A DNA stretch of 64,000 bases from Leptolyngbya sp. SIO1E4 (lineage in GTDB: Bacteria > Cyanobacteriota > Cyanobacteriia > Phormidesmidales > Phormidesmidaceae), in contig JAAHFU020000004.1 in the NCBI GenBank assembly GCA_010672825.2, positions 868,001-932,000 on the forward strand. Direction: 5' to 3'. The translations under genes and the position numbers were made by a program. Shown in pieces: positions 1 through 8,464 of this stretch (the stretch's first letter is position 1; each line of letters opens with the position of its first letter). The notes beneath the pieces were generated by a model. That model did no database searches and had not been told where the DNA came from. It worked only from the letters and a program-made list of their open reading frames with translations.

Positions 1-1250
1 AGGGCCTCTAGATTGGGGAGGATTTCGTCTTCTGGGAGGAGGATGCCGGGTTGGATTTGCGCCTGGGCAATGCGCTGAAGCCGCTCGATCAGATCCCCTT
101 TGGACGTGATGCTTTCATCCAGGAGATCTCGCATGGTTGCGACTGTATGGGCACCCGCTATCTCTTCAGGCGTGGAGAGGCCAATGCCAAAATATTTCGC
201 TCCTTCTCCCAGGAGTTTGATGATGTGGGCGGCATGGAACTCACGAGGAATGGTGATGTCTTGCCAACTCGCGGTATCGCCGGTGTAGGGATGTCCGGGG
301 GGTTTGTATTGAGCGATCGCCGAGAATTCTGCCTCGCCCAGGGTGGACTTTTGCTGCTGCAGCTTCAGGATGGCAGCAGCGGGATAGAGATTGGTGAGGG
401 TTCCGGCTTTGACCGCATTGCCGAAGTTATATTCCTGCTGCAGGCCGTGCAGGAGCAGAATCGACCAGATATTTTTGCGGCGAAAGCGTTGGTAGAGGTC
501 TTGGATGACGCCTTCCATATAGCTGACCGGCACGTTTTCAGAGGTTGTCCAGCGACTGAGCTCATCCAGGATGACGCTGTGACCTTGGTGGTCGGAATAG
601 GTTTGCCCTTTAAGGTCGCTCCAATATTCCCGCAGCTGTTCACGAAAGAGGCCTTGAGCCTCGCTGCCAATGCCGCGACCACAGAGCCAAGTCTTGCGCA
701 TAACGTTGTTATCCCAATCCGGATCAATGATGTCGATGAGGCAGGCAAAGAGAATCAGGCGGAAGAGGGCAATGCTTTGGGCCACGGAGCTTTTGCCGGT
801 GCCGGGTTCGCCGACAATGACAATAATCTGGGCCTTGAGGATTTCAATCAGCCAGGGCATGGTGCGGGCTAGCTCTGCCACCTTGAGCTTGAATTGATTG
901 AGGAAATCTTCGTGAACCTCGTCTTCGACGGCCTCTGGTGAAGGAGCGGGATGGGCCGCATCAGGCTCTAAGGTTTTGGGGGTTCGGGGGCTGAGGACAG
1001 CTGATAGGGTTAATAGGCCGGTTGCGCCCATCATTTTGAGCAGCAACGTGTTGAGATAAGACTTACTGGTCAGGGGAACGACCACTTCTTCATTGGCTTG
1101 CATCGCAGCTTGAATTTGCTGCAGGCGACTGAGGGGCATCACGTTGGGAGGATGCAGCGCTCGCCAGGCAGTGTTGAGGGCCAGGGCCCCGCCTAGGGTC
1201 AGAGAAAGGAGGCTGGCCCATTTGCGCTGTTTGTTATTCAGCAGCAGCAT
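1..1250 (-). CDS. membrane-anchored P-loop ATPase, 3'-partial
   Basis: An open minus-strand frame starts at an ATG (1248-1250) and continues past the left edge with no stop, so the C-terminus is missing. The visible 416 or so residues begin with two hydrophobic segments (about 12-30 and 66-86), then a Walker A motif GEPGTGKSS near residue 155. A plausible Walker B/acidic strand reads HSVILDELSRW. The start overlaps the stop of the upstream gene by 17 bases, which suggests translational coupling. Plus-strand ORFs over this stretch are shadows. The layout (short membrane anchor plus cytosolic NTPase) fits a transfer, partition or DNA-handling ATPase of a plasmid-like element, but the family is not recognised and the role is inference. 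Confidence 0.8.
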   Translation of the reverse strand, partial: MLLLNNKQRKWASLLSLTLGGALALNTAWRALHPPNVMPLSRLQQIQAAMQANEEVVVPLTSKSYLNTLLLKMMGATGLLTLSAVLSPRTPKTLEPDAAHPAPSPEAVEDEVHEDFLNQFKLKVAELARTMPWLIEILKAQIIVIVGEPGTGKSSVAQSIALFRLILFACLIDIIDPDWDNNVMRKTWLCGRGIGSEAQGLFREQLREYWSDLKGQTYSDHQGHSVILDELSRWTTSENVPVSYMEGVIQDLYQRFRRKNIWSILLLHGLQQEYNFGNAVKAGTLTNLYPAAAILKLQQQKSTLGEAEFSAIAQYKPPGHPYTGDTASWQDITIPREFHAAHIIKLLGEGAKYFGIGLSTPEEIAGAHTVATMRDLLDESITSKGDLIERLQRIAQAQIQPGILLPEDEILPNLEA

Positions 1251-2085
1251 CGGGATCCTCCTGTTCCTTCAGGAAGCCTTGATGGTCAATCCAGGTGTTG
1301 ATGGGTGATCGACCTTTGTTGCCAGGACCTCTCGTCATAGCCGGTGGGGTTTGGGAGCCCGGCGATCGCTCGACGACGGTTTTGAAGACGATGCGGTAGT
1401 TATCCACAATGGTGAGCAACGAGGTGGCGTCGGTGATGCGCACCTCAATGTCATTGAAGGCAAAGAGGGCGGCTTGATAGCGCACCATGGCCTGGGAGTA
1501 GAGGTAGGGATCGCCGGTGGTGACGGCCTCTTCCATCTGCGCGATCGCATCGCCTGCATACCGCAGCAGAATGCACTGGTCGGCTCGCAGGTCCTGCAGG
1601 CAGGCTTCCATTTGCAGCTTGCCGGTCTGATCCGCTAAGTCAATGTCGCCGCTGAGGGCCTCAGCCGTAGCGGCTTCTCGCAGACGGGTGGCTTCGTGAC
1701 TCAGTAAGGAGACATGAACATCATTGCTGAACCGGAGTAAGCGTCCTTCTAGTTCGGGTAAGTGCTGGCGAATCAGGTTGACTTGCTCGGTGGGTGAGAG
1801 GGCGTCGAACTCGGCTCCCGTAATATCGAGAAAGGCCAAAGGCGCATCCACCGATTCGTAGTCGGCGCGCCGCTGCACCTCGGTTTCATAAGGCACCGTT
1901 GTACTGACATCTTGGTTCAGCAAGCGGTTAACGGTAGAGCCGATGGTGAGGAGCATCAACAGGATGGCCCCCACGGTGACTTGCTGATGTGTGGGCAGAG
2001 CACACCAGCGCACCCAGCAGCTTCTGAAGAGCTTGAACTTATGAGGTTTAGCGGTTGGTGTGGGTTTGTCCTGCAGGTTGACCAT
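1234..2085 (-). CDS. hypothetical single-pass membrane protein
   Basis: About 283 residues if the ATG at 2085 (MVNLQDKPTP) is used; the frame stays open to a TTG at 2142, and neither start has a convincing ribosome site. One transmembrane helix (VTVGAILLMLLTIGSTVN) follows a basic N-terminal tail, suggesting a short cytoplasmic N-terminus and a large helical outer part. The rest is mostly alpha-helical with no recognised motif. Its stop codon lies inside the start region of the following membrane ATPase gene, so the two are probably co-translated and may form one membrane complex. The family was not recognised. Confidence 0.7.
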   Translation of the reverse strand: MVNLQDKPTPTAKPHKFKLFRSCWVRWCALPTHQQVTVGAILLMLLTIGSTVNRLLNQDVSTTVPYETEVQRRADYESVDAPLAFLDITGAEFDALSPTEQVNLIRQHLPELEGRLLRFSNDVHVSLLSHEATRLREAATAEALSGDIDLADQTGKLQMEACLQDLRADQCILLRYAGDAIAQMEEAVTTGDPYLYSQAMVRYQAALFAFNDIEVRITDATSLLTIVDNYRIVFKTVVERSPGSQTPPAMTRGPGNKGRSPINTWIDHQGFLKEQEDPDAAAE

Positions 2086-2111
2086 GGTTTTGCCCAAATG
2101 AGTTGAGAACG

Positions 2112-2315
2112 CTAGCTGTGGGTGAGATGCTGATTCAGGCAATCAATGGCGGTATCAATGCCAGAAGCAGCGGTACGGAGATTGGCATCCTGGAGCCCTT
2201 CGGTGAGACAGTGCTCTAGATAACCCAACTCGATTACCAGTCGTTTTGTGGCCATCTTTAGGCGACGCTGGTGAACGGCGCGAGTGTTGGCGGGTGCAGT
2301 TGTCGTAGTTGTCAT
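2112..2315 (-). CDS. hypothetical small helical protein
   Basis: A 67-residue protein. The ATG at 2315 (MTTTTTAPANT) is preferred over an in-frame TTG five codons earlier because GGAG lies about 9 bases upstream of it. After a Thr-rich leader the sequence is amphipathic helical (RRLKMATKRLVIELGYLEHC). There are no known motifs. It sits between the regulator gene at 2517-3062 and the membrane protein at 1234-2085, all on the same strand, so it is likely a member of that operon. Confidence 0.55.
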   Translation of the reverse strand: MTTTTTAPANTRAVHQRRLKMATKRLVIELGYLEHCLTEGLQDANLRTAASGIDTAIDCLNQHLTHS

Positions 2316-2367
2316 GGTTGGGTTCTCCAAATAGGTGAATGGTGGGTTGAGTGAAGGTCAAGCGTCG

Positions 2368-2517
2368 CTACCAAGCAACCTCGGGATGGATATCGGTAGA
2401 GGGGTGAGCGTGCCCTGAAGGGGAGGTGTCTGAAGCCTTTGTGGAGTCGTGGTTGGCGATAAAAATCAAGGAAAGTGACAGAGGGAGAAGCGCAAGTGCG
2501 ATTAGGTAAGTCGCAAT
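2368..2517 (-). CDS. possible tiny membrane peptide with ATT start
   Basis: A 49-codon frame between two operon genes encodes one strong hydrophobic helix (YLIALALLPLSLSLIFIA) and a short polar tail with several His. The only initiation codon in place is ATT, overlapping the TAA of the upstream regulator as TAATT, with AGGAG about ten bases upstream. ATT starts are rare but exist. The spacing, the stop-start overlap and the clean transmembrane segment argue for a real gene. The short length and weak start argue against it. Confidence 0.3.
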   Translation of the reverse strand: MATYLIALALLPLSLSLIFIANHDSTKASDTSPSGHAHPSTDIHPEVAW

Positions 2518-3062
2518 TACCCCGAAGCTCCAGGAGTTTTTTCTGGTGGCTTTCCCAACTGCGCGGTCGCGTCCCCCAAGGCATTGGCTTTGAGCGTGGC
2601 AACAGTCTGCTTGATGTCAGCGACAGTACCTAGCATTTCAGTGACAGCAAAGTCGGAGAGCAGGACATCTGCCCGTTGAGCAGTTCGAGCGGTGTGAGCC
2701 TCAATATCAGCTGTAGTTCGCTGAGCATCGGCCAAGTCGAACTGAGGACGCTTTGCTGGAGGCAGGGTGGGATGACGCAAGGCGAGCGAGTTTCTGGTAG
2801 ATGGGATACAGACTTGGGTGTCTGACCCATCAATGAGTTCAGCTTCAACGCAATCCTCATCACCGGCAGAAGTAACTGGGATTTTGGGGGCCATCTCAGC
2901 GATCTGGCTGACTTCATCTTCTGAGTAGAGCGTCCTCCGTCCATCTGTGGGATCAGGCGTTCCTAACCGTTTCCCAATCTGTTTCTCGACTTTTCGGCGG
3001 TACTTGTTGACGGCTTGGACCGTACAGCCCAAGCGCTTGGCGATATCAGTAGTTGAGTGCAT
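2517..3062 (-). CDS. HTH DNA-binding regulator of a mobile-element module
   Basis: A 181-residue protein whose first 60 residues form a MerR/winged-helix-like DNA-binding domain (STTDIAKRLGCTVQAVNKYR, then a wing-like segment with GRRTLYSEDEV). The remainder is a low-complexity linker and a C-terminal helical region with hydrophobic periodicity (residues about 115-165), possibly for oligomerisation. It is the first gene of the minus-strand operon reaching the left edge. A palindrome lies directly upstream of its ATG, so autoregulation is plausible. It is divergent from the ribbon-helix-helix gene at 3197. The role is inferred from fold and position. Confidence 0.65.
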   Translation of the reverse strand: MHSTTDIAKRLGCTVQAVNKYRRKVEKQIGKRLGTPDPTDGRRTLYSEDEVSQIAEMAPKIPVTSAGDEDCVEAELIDGSDTQVCIPSTRNSLALRHPTLPPAKRPQFDLADAQRTTADIEAHTARTAQRADVLLSDFAVTEMLGTVADIKQTVATLKANALGDATAQLGKPPEKTPGASG

Positions 3063-3070
3063 AGGCGTTA

Positions 3071-3092
3071 GTTTCTGAAATGTTTCAGAAAC
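3071..3092. promoter_or_regulatory. operator-like palindrome upstream of HTH gene
   Basis: Two perfect 10-base arms, GTTTCTGAAA and TTTCAGAAAC, flank a TG centre and lie 9 bases upstream of the HTH gene start. Related half-sites (GATTCAGAA, TTGTTTCT) follow at 3093-3109. This is the expected position for an operator used in autorepression. Confidence 0.5.
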
Positions 3093-3138
3093 GATTCAGA
3101 ATTGTTTCTATAGTGATAACACATATTTGTGGCATTAT

Positions 3139-3154
3139 TACTCATATATGAGTA
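3139..3154. promoter_or_regulatory. second palindrome in the divergent promoter
   Basis: TACTCATATATGAGTA is a perfect 16-base palindrome centred in the 134-base region between the two divergent operons, about 42 bases before the ribbon-helix-helix gene start. It differs in sequence from the palindrome at 3071, so two different regulators may bind here; the RHH protein is the obvious candidate for this one. Confidence 0.4.
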
Positions 3155-3196
3155 GTATCTGTGGCGTATGCACTCGATTAGACGGGAGACTGTACC

Positions 3197-3364
3197 ATGT
3201 CCGATATGAGTAAACGTGTTCAAGTGACACTCCCAGATAAGCTGGTGAGTGATTTGGAGAAGTGGGCAGACAGTGATGGTCGTCCACTTAGTAACCTGTG
3301 TGCATTTCTGTTGGAACAAGCGGTCAAACAGGCAAAAGCCACGGGAGAATTTCCAAATGACTAA
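3197..3364 (+). CDS. CopG-like ribbon-helix-helix DNA-binding protein
   Basis: A 55-residue protein starting at ATG 3197. The pattern is a short beta strand (KRVQVTLPDKL) followed by two helices (LVSDLEKWADSDG and SNLCAFLLEQAVKQA), the signature of the CopG/Arc/MetJ fold, which binds DNA as a dimer. Such proteins commonly control copy number or autoregulate element operons. Its stop overlaps the start of the next gene by 8 bases (ATG at 3357), so the two are coupled. A palindrome upstream at 3139 may be its operator. Confidence 0.75.
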   Translation: MSDMSKRVQVTLPDKLVSDLEKWADSDGRPLSNLCAFLLEQAVKQAKATGEFPND

Positions 3365-3917
3365 CAGCAATCAGAACGGTAATTCCAGCAACCGCCTTGA
3401 TCGCATCGAAGCTGTTTTAGAGCGCATCACCGATCGCCTCGATCAGGTGAGTGAGGCAGGCCAGCGGACTGACGAGCGCCTGGATCGTCTCAGCGAGGGC
3501 CAGCAACAGACTGACGGGCGTCTAGATCGCCTGAGTGAAGGGCTTCAGCAGACAGATGCAAGGCTGGATCGAATTGGTGAACGCATGGAGCAAATTGCCG
3601 CAGCCGTTCAAGATGAGCGTATTCAACGCGCTGAAGACTATAACGAGTTGCGCAATGTGGTCTCAATGACTAACCAAGCCGTTGAAACGACGAACCATAG
3701 AATTGATGCCTTCATTACTGAAAATCGTGCCAATTGGGAGCGCTACGAGCGGCATAAGGCGGAAAACGACTTGCGGTTCAACAACATGCTTGCCGATGCC
3801 CGTGCCGATCGTGAGGAGATGCGTCGTCAGCGAGAGGCCAATCAGCGCGACCATCAAGAGTTTAGAGCTGCCATAAGAGAGCTATTTGACAGACTGCCAG
3901 AAGACGCTAGTGAGTGA
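3357..3917 (+). CDS. coiled-coil protein with 11-residue repeats
   Basis: A 186-residue protein starting at the ATG overlapping the RHH stop; the longer frame back to 3249 is spurious because it reads through the RHH gene. After a short Asn/Ser leader there are repeated units of the type RLDRLSEGQQQTDG (about residues 15-75), followed by continuous charged helix to the end. This gives a long parallel coiled coil with no membrane segment. Similar coiled-coil proteins are frequent in cyanobacterial element modules, but no function can be assigned. Confidence 0.65.
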   Translation: MTNSNQNGNSSNRLDRIEAVLERITDRLDQVSEAGQRTDERLDRLSEGQQQTDGRLDRLSEGLQQTDARLDRIGERMEQIAAAVQDERIQRAEDYNELRNVVSMTNQAVETTNHRIDAFITENRANWERYERHKAENDLRFNNMLADARADREEMRRQREANQRDHQEFRAAIRELFDRLPEDASE

Positions 3918-4348
3918 TAGCTAGTCAGTATCGAAAGATGACCAGTGTGGAGCGTAAAAGAAAAACCTGGATCTTGTACAAGGCTAATAGCGGTGATGCC
4001 GAAGGTTGGGAAGAGCGAATGCTCATGCCCTCACAAGGCTTAACCGACCTGCTTGCAGAAGAGTGGGATTGGTCGGGTCAATTGCCGCAAGTCGGCGATC
4101 GCGTCCGGGAATACACCAACCTGGAAGAACCGGGTAAAGGCATTACGCATGGACGTGATGGCGATTGGGTTGTTGATGAAGTTCTAAAATTTAGCAGCTT
4201 TGATACTCAGGATCGAATTGTTGTTTGTATTTGCGTCCATTCCCCCATTGCAGCCGAATGGAAAAAGTTGAAGCGGAGAGCACCTGTAAACGAAATCCTG
4301 CCGGTGCCTGCTCAAGGAAACGATCCTGAGCAAGATGTGTCATCGTAG
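3914..4348 (+). CDS. hypothetical protein of the replication module
   Basis: About 144 residues from a GTG overlapping the preceding TGA (3915-3917); an ATG at 3938 is an alternative start. The sequence is mixed alpha/beta with a central segment (PQVGDRVREY ... GDWVVDEVLKF ... RIVVCICVHSP). The next gene has a similar layout (QPGDVRRWDEQVWHVAHVEAY ... FSVAVLTP), so the two may be distant paralogues of a small beta-rich fold. No known domain recognised. Confidence 0.55.
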   Translation: MIASQYRKMTSVERKRKTWILYKANSGDAEGWEERMLMPSQGLTDLLAEEWDWSGQLPQVGDRVREYTNLEEPGKGITHGRDGDWVVDEVLKFSSFDTQDRIVVCICVHSPIAAEWKKLKRRAPVNEILPVPAQGNDPEQDVSS

Positions 4349-4533
4349 CTCGCCCTGACAAATGACAGCTGAAGTCTCGCGAAGTATCGCATTGACTTAA
4401 ACGCCAGGATTTTGGCTTGACATTTTTTGAAACTGTCGTTCACCCAGCGGGTGAGCCTATCTCTTGCTGGGCAGAAATATCCCCGTCCAAACCAACCAGA
4501 CAAGCGCAAACACACCCATCTCGGAGGTTATTC

Positions 4534-5034
4534 ATGAATATCACCCAGCTAATCTTTCTTCGACCCCGCGAGGCACCCCATGCCTACAAAGATGAGGGCC
4601 ATTCCCTCGAAATGAGCCTGATTCCCCTGCAGCCCGGCGATGTCCGCCGTTGGGATGAGCAGGTGTGGCACGTTGCCCACGTCGAAGCCTATGCCTCCAC
4701 AAAAGAAACCAACAACTGCTTCAGCGTGGCAGTGTTGACGCCGGATGGCACACGCTCCAAACCGACTTCTCGCCCAGTCGGCGATCAGCGGTTGATGTAT
4801 CTCTGCATCAGCAGCGAAGACGTTGCCTTAGCTTGGCCTGAACCTGCCGAATGTCTTCCCAGCGTTGGGGCTGAAGCACCGCCGCTCGAAGGGTGGGAGG
4901 TTGACCGCATTCAAGAATTTGTAGGAGACGACGCTCACACCACCTACGATTTTCCTCCGGAAACACTTCGTGAACGCGTCCTCGTCTGTTGGTGCACTCC
5001 TATCAGCATTGAAACAGACCAAACTGCCGCCTGA
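4534..5034 (+). CDS. hypothetical small beta-rich protein
   Basis: A 166-residue protein. The ATG at 4534 is chosen over an in-frame start at 4417 because GGAGG sits 7 bases upstream of it. The region LQPGDVRRWDEQVWHVAHVE looks like a small barrel or strand-rich domain similar in layout to the preceding gene. It has no signal peptide or membrane segment. It lies directly upstream of the primase-like replication gene, so it probably belongs to that module, with role unknown. Confidence 0.55.
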   Translation: MNITQLIFLRPREAPHAYKDEGHSLEMSLIPLQPGDVRRWDEQVWHVAHVEAYASTKETNNCFSVAVLTPDGTRSKPTSRPVGDQRLMYLCISSEDVALAWPEPAECLPSVGAEAPPLEGWEVDRIQEFVGDDAHTTYDFPPETLRERVLVCWCTPISIETDQTAA

Positions 5035-5171
5035 ACATTGGGCTGATGCAATGCGGGCAAGGGGAAATCGCCTTCCTGATAGTTTCGTGTGCGCGGATTT
5101 TGAGTAACTCACCACGACTGAGGCCAGCCGTCCACAAGGACGTTCCCAATTTGAATTCCTGGAGTGTAGCG

Positions 5172-6857
5172 ATGGTAGCTGCTTTCTTTCCGCCAAAGCC
5201 CTTACCCACCAGTCCTCTCGGTCAAAAGCTGTGTGACCTCTTTGGTCGTCAGCCCTGGGATTTTCTGCAGGCTCCCCTGCCTCCACCAGGGAAGCAAGTT
5301 GAGTGGATAACCATTAAAAATTATCCATTGCGACCCCGTGTGCTGTGGCAGCAATGGCAAAACCCAGAGCAGCTCATCGGTGTTCGCTTCACCCATGAAA
5401 CTGCCTACGGTTTGCTGGATATTGATGCCGGGAGTCCCTATTGCAATCCTGAGGCGATCATAGACATTCGAGCCGCCTTAGAGACTATCGGAATCACCCG
5501 CACACTCTTATTGCGCTCCAGCCACAGCAATGGCCTGCATCTGTACATACCGCTAGCCGAACCTGTCAAAACCTTTGACCTAGCCGTTGCTCTGTACGAA
5601 TGTCTGAAAACTCAAGGGTTTGCCATCTCCCCAGGCCAGCTAGAAATCTTCCCCAACGTCAAAACCTATGGCGTTGAGCGCATCATCCACTACAACGGCC
5701 ATCGTCTGCCGCTACAGCCAGGGACCGGGTCGTGTCTCCTCGATGACCATTTGAATCCCATTGGTGACAACCTGGAGCAATTTTTCCGGTTGTGGGAGGG
5801 AGCGGCTGCGCATCAGGCTATGGACGAGTTGCGTCATGCCCTCAAGATCGGTCGGGATAATCATCGCCAGAAACCGCGTCGCGCTCGTCAGTCCTTCAAT
5901 AAGGTTGAAAGTTGGCGGCAAGACCTAGAGACGGATACTGCAGAAGGCTGGACAGGGCACGGCCAGACGAATCATCTGCTGAAAGTCATTGCTTGCCATG
6001 GCCACGTCTTCTTGGGCCTCGAAGCGAATGACCTGATTGCTCACACGTTGGAGACAGCGCTGCATCTCCCTGGCTATCGCCAATACTGCCGCCATCAACG
6101 CGACATTCATATCCGTGTCCAGGCCTGGTGCAAGGCGGTGCAGCACTATTACTGGCCGTTGGGCAGTGAGCCTAAACGTGACTCTAAGGCGAAAGACATC
6201 CCTGCACTGAATCTGAATGAGCAGCGATCGCAGGATGCTCGGCAGCGGATTCAGGCAGCCATGCAGACGTTGCGAGAGCGAGATGCTTTACCGACGACGA
6301 CTAAGCGGAGAGCCGAGGCGATCGTGCGTGAAGTTCACATCAGTTCCAAGACGCTCTATCGACCGGAGAACCTGAAGCTTTGGCATCCCGAACATTGCCT
6401 GGAAACGAGTGAGCCCGCTGAAGGGTGTAAATCTGCAGAACCTGCAAAGGTTTCAGCTTCTCAGGGGGAGGTTGAAGGGGAAAAGGTGCGATCGCTGAAA
6501 CGACACGATAGAGAGCGAGTTTACACCCTGGCGCGATCTATGAAGTGTGGTCCTCTTGATAAGCCTCTTCCTCAAACAAAATCTTTTTTTAGGGGGGTGC
6601 GGGGGGATTGGCCGCGTTTTCCACAACATTCTGAGCCGTTAATCACACCTCCTATTCCGTTTGACGAGGTTCAGGCTGCTATTCAAGCCAAAGTGCATAG
6701 CTTGCAATGGTCGCTGGAGCGAGTACGGCAATTCTTAGCGGAGCATTTTCAAGGGCGGAGCCATATTTGGCAGTTACGGGCCCATGAGCTGACGACCTAC
6801 CTGTATTATCTGCAGGTGGAGGGGCTAGCTAATAGTCGGTCAACTCTCGATGCATGA
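5172..6857 (+). CDS. primase-like replication protein (AEP superfamily)
   Basis: A 561-residue protein from ATG 5172, supported by GGAG 8 bases upstream; the frame open to 5046 lacks such a site. The N-terminal half carries archaeo-eukaryotic primase features: an acidic strand LLDIDAGSPY, then RSSHSNGLHLYIPL, then a strand with YGVERIIHYNGHRLPLQPG. Such proteins act as plasmid or element replication proteins/primases in cyanobacteria. The C-terminal half has a possible helix-turn-helix (RAEAIVREVHISSKTLYRPE) and a basic tail. The gene ends 16 bases before the next, so co-transcription is likely. Family membership is inferred from motifs; no helicase motifs were seen. Confidence 0.7.
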   Translation: MVAAFFPPKPLPTSPLGQKLCDLFGRQPWDFLQAPLPPPGKQVEWITIKNYPLRPRVLWQQWQNPEQLIGVRFTHETAYGLLDIDAGSPYCNPEAIIDIRAALETIGITRTLLLRSSHSNGLHLYIPLAEPVKTFDLAVALYECLKTQGFAISPGQLEIFPNVKTYGVERIIHYNGHRLPLQPGTGSCLLDDHLNPIGDNLEQFFRLWEGAAAHQAMDELRHALKIGRDNHRQKPRRARQSFNKVESWRQDLETDTAEGWTGHGQTNHLLKVIACHGHVFLGLEANDLIAHTLETALHLPGYRQYCRHQRDIHIRVQAWCKAVQHYYWPLGSEPKRDSKAKDIPALNLNEQRSQDARQRIQAAMQTLRERDALPTTTKRRAEAIVREVHISSKTLYRPENLKLWHPEHCLETSEPAEGCKSAEPAKVSASQGEVEGEKVRSLKRHDRERVYTLARSMKCGPLDKPLPQTKSFFRGVRGDWPRFPQHSEPLITPPIPFDEVQAAIQAKVHSLQWSLERVRQFLAEHFQGRSHIWQLRAHELTTYLYYLQVEGLANSRSTLDA

Positions 6858-6873
6858 GTGAGTTGAGGATGGG

Positions 6874-8337
6874 ATGAAGAAGTTTACCTGGCGTCGTTTG
6901 CAGCAAGGAGTGATATTGGGGCTAGCAGCTGCAAGTTTAGGGTCCCCTGCTTTTGCGGAATTAGTTGTCTCGCCTGAATCGGTTATCATTGCAGGCGATC
7001 GCACAAGGCAAATCACAACCACTTTGCTCTTCAGTGATGATGAGGGGATTCCGGCGCTCAAGGCAGCTGTTTCGGATTTACGTCGGGTTGATGGTGCCGC
7101 CTTCATTCCGGCTGACAAGATTGGGCTGAACCCGATAGAGATTGCAGTGCCGGACAATGCTCCAGCCCAGGTGACCATTACGGTTAATCTATCAGATGCT
7201 TCATCGAATGGCGATTTTGCGGGATCACTGTATTTTTATCACGATGATGCTCGGCAGGTGGTGTCGATAACAGTCAGGGTAAAGGCAGCTCCGGGATGGC
7301 CCTGGGGTGTCATGATTGTGGGGGTTCTGCTAGGAACTGGGCTATCAATTTATCGTTCTGAAGGGCGATTGCGGGACGAGATTATTGTGCAGGTGAGTCG
7401 CCTGCACAATCAGATGCGGGGTGATGAGACTCTCGATAAAGACTTCAAAACCAGCATTGAATCAGAACTGATAGATGTGTCATCTGCTCTGGAAGATAAG
7501 GACTGGGAAGCTGGCAAAGCTGAAGTCTTAGAGGCCAGGAACTTATGGACTCGTTGGAAAAAGTATCGGGAAGACTGGGTGACCCAGTTGCGCGATGGTG
7601 AGCAATTGATTGCCCAGCGCTTTGACAGGTTGGCTGCCACAGTAAAGTCAAACGCTTACATGCGGGAAGTTAGCGACTACATTGACCTGATATATCGAAA
7701 GCTCAGAACCGGCCAATATGAGTTTCCGCAAGCGCTCAAGGATGACTTTGCGAAACTTCGCGAGCAACTTTTTCAATATGAGAAAGGCAATGCAATTATC
7801 AAGCATCTCAAGGATATGCGTTCACAGGCACGCTTCTCGAAAGAGCGAGAGACTTATTGGATCAATGAGTTGAGGTTTTTGGAGGCCCGATTGCAAAACC
7901 TCTCGCCGAACGGGAGCAATTTTCAAACCTGGGAAGCTGATCTAGAGAATGCAAGACAGGCTCTAGAAATAGATATAACCAATCTGATGGCTGCCGAGGC
8001 TGATCAAACAGGGACGCGGGGGATTGCTGGACGATCTTTTAGCACACTTGTTTTACCGGCAACATCACCAGGCCCAGGCATTACGATTGTTGCTGAGTCT
8101 GAGCAAATTTCTAAAGCACATCGTAACTTGAGATGGGCTAACAAGGCCGGTCAAGCAGTGTCCGTTATATTTCTAGCCTGGTTAGGCATGATTGAACTCT
8201 ATGCTGGGAATGCGACGTTTGGGGCAGAGCCCATGCAGGATTACTTTGCGCTGCTGGCTTGGGGATTTGGGGCTGAACTGACGCGTGAATCAGTGGTGAG
8301 AGCGGCTCAAGATCTAGGTGTCTCTTTAACTAAGTAA
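6874..8337 (+). CDS. signal-peptide membrane protein with long coiled coil
   Basis: A 487-residue protein. A Sec signal peptide (about residues 1-28, ending SPAFA|EL) precedes a beta-rich domain of about 110 residues, a transmembrane helix (WPWGVMIVGVLLGTGLSIY, about 142-160), a long charged helical region (160-420), and two more hydrophobic stretches near the C-terminus (AVSVIFLAWLGMIELY; YFALLAWGFG). This predicts an outside sensor-like domain linked to a cytosolic helical rod and returning membrane helices. It starts 16 bases after the primase gene and ends 127 bases before the caspase gene, so it could belong to either unit. The family was not recognised; a sensor role is speculation. Confidence 0.65.
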   Translation: MKKFTWRRLQQGVILGLAAASLGSPAFAELVVSPESVIIAGDRTRQITTTLLFSDDEGIPALKAAVSDLRRVDGAAFIPADKIGLNPIEIAVPDNAPAQVTITVNLSDASSNGDFAGSLYFYHDDARQVVSITVRVKAAPGWPWGVMIVGVLLGTGLSIYRSEGRLRDEIIVQVSRLHNQMRGDETLDKDFKTSIESELIDVSSALEDKDWEAGKAEVLEARNLWTRWKKYREDWVTQLRDGEQLIAQRFDRLAATVKSNAYMREVSDYIDLIYRKLRTGQYEFPQALKDDFAKLREQLFQYEKGNAIIKHLKDMRSQARFSKERETYWINELRFLEARLQNLSPNGSNFQTWEADLENARQALEIDITNLMAAEADQTGTRGIAGRSFSTLVLPATSPGPGITIVAESEQISKAHRNLRWANKAGQAVSVIFLAWLGMIELYAGNATFGAEPMQDYFALLAWGFGAELTRESVVRAAQDLGVSLTK

Positions 8338-8464
8338 AATCTTATGGCCATATGAAATCTGGAATTATCGGCATGCGGAATGGCTCTGTCGAGCAGAGTA
8401 TCTATTAACGCCCGGTGTTTTTACCGCAGCATAGATATTGTATTAGATCAAATTTACTAAGTTA

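Noticed and set aside
51-872. Long plus-strand ORF at the left edge
   Set aside because: The minus strand encodes a continuous P-loop ATPase with Walker A over the same bases; the plus frame is its shadow.
3249-3356. Upstream extension of the coiled-coil ORF
   Set aside because: It overlaps the RHH gene in another frame; the ATG at 3357 with an 8-base stop-start overlap is the better start.
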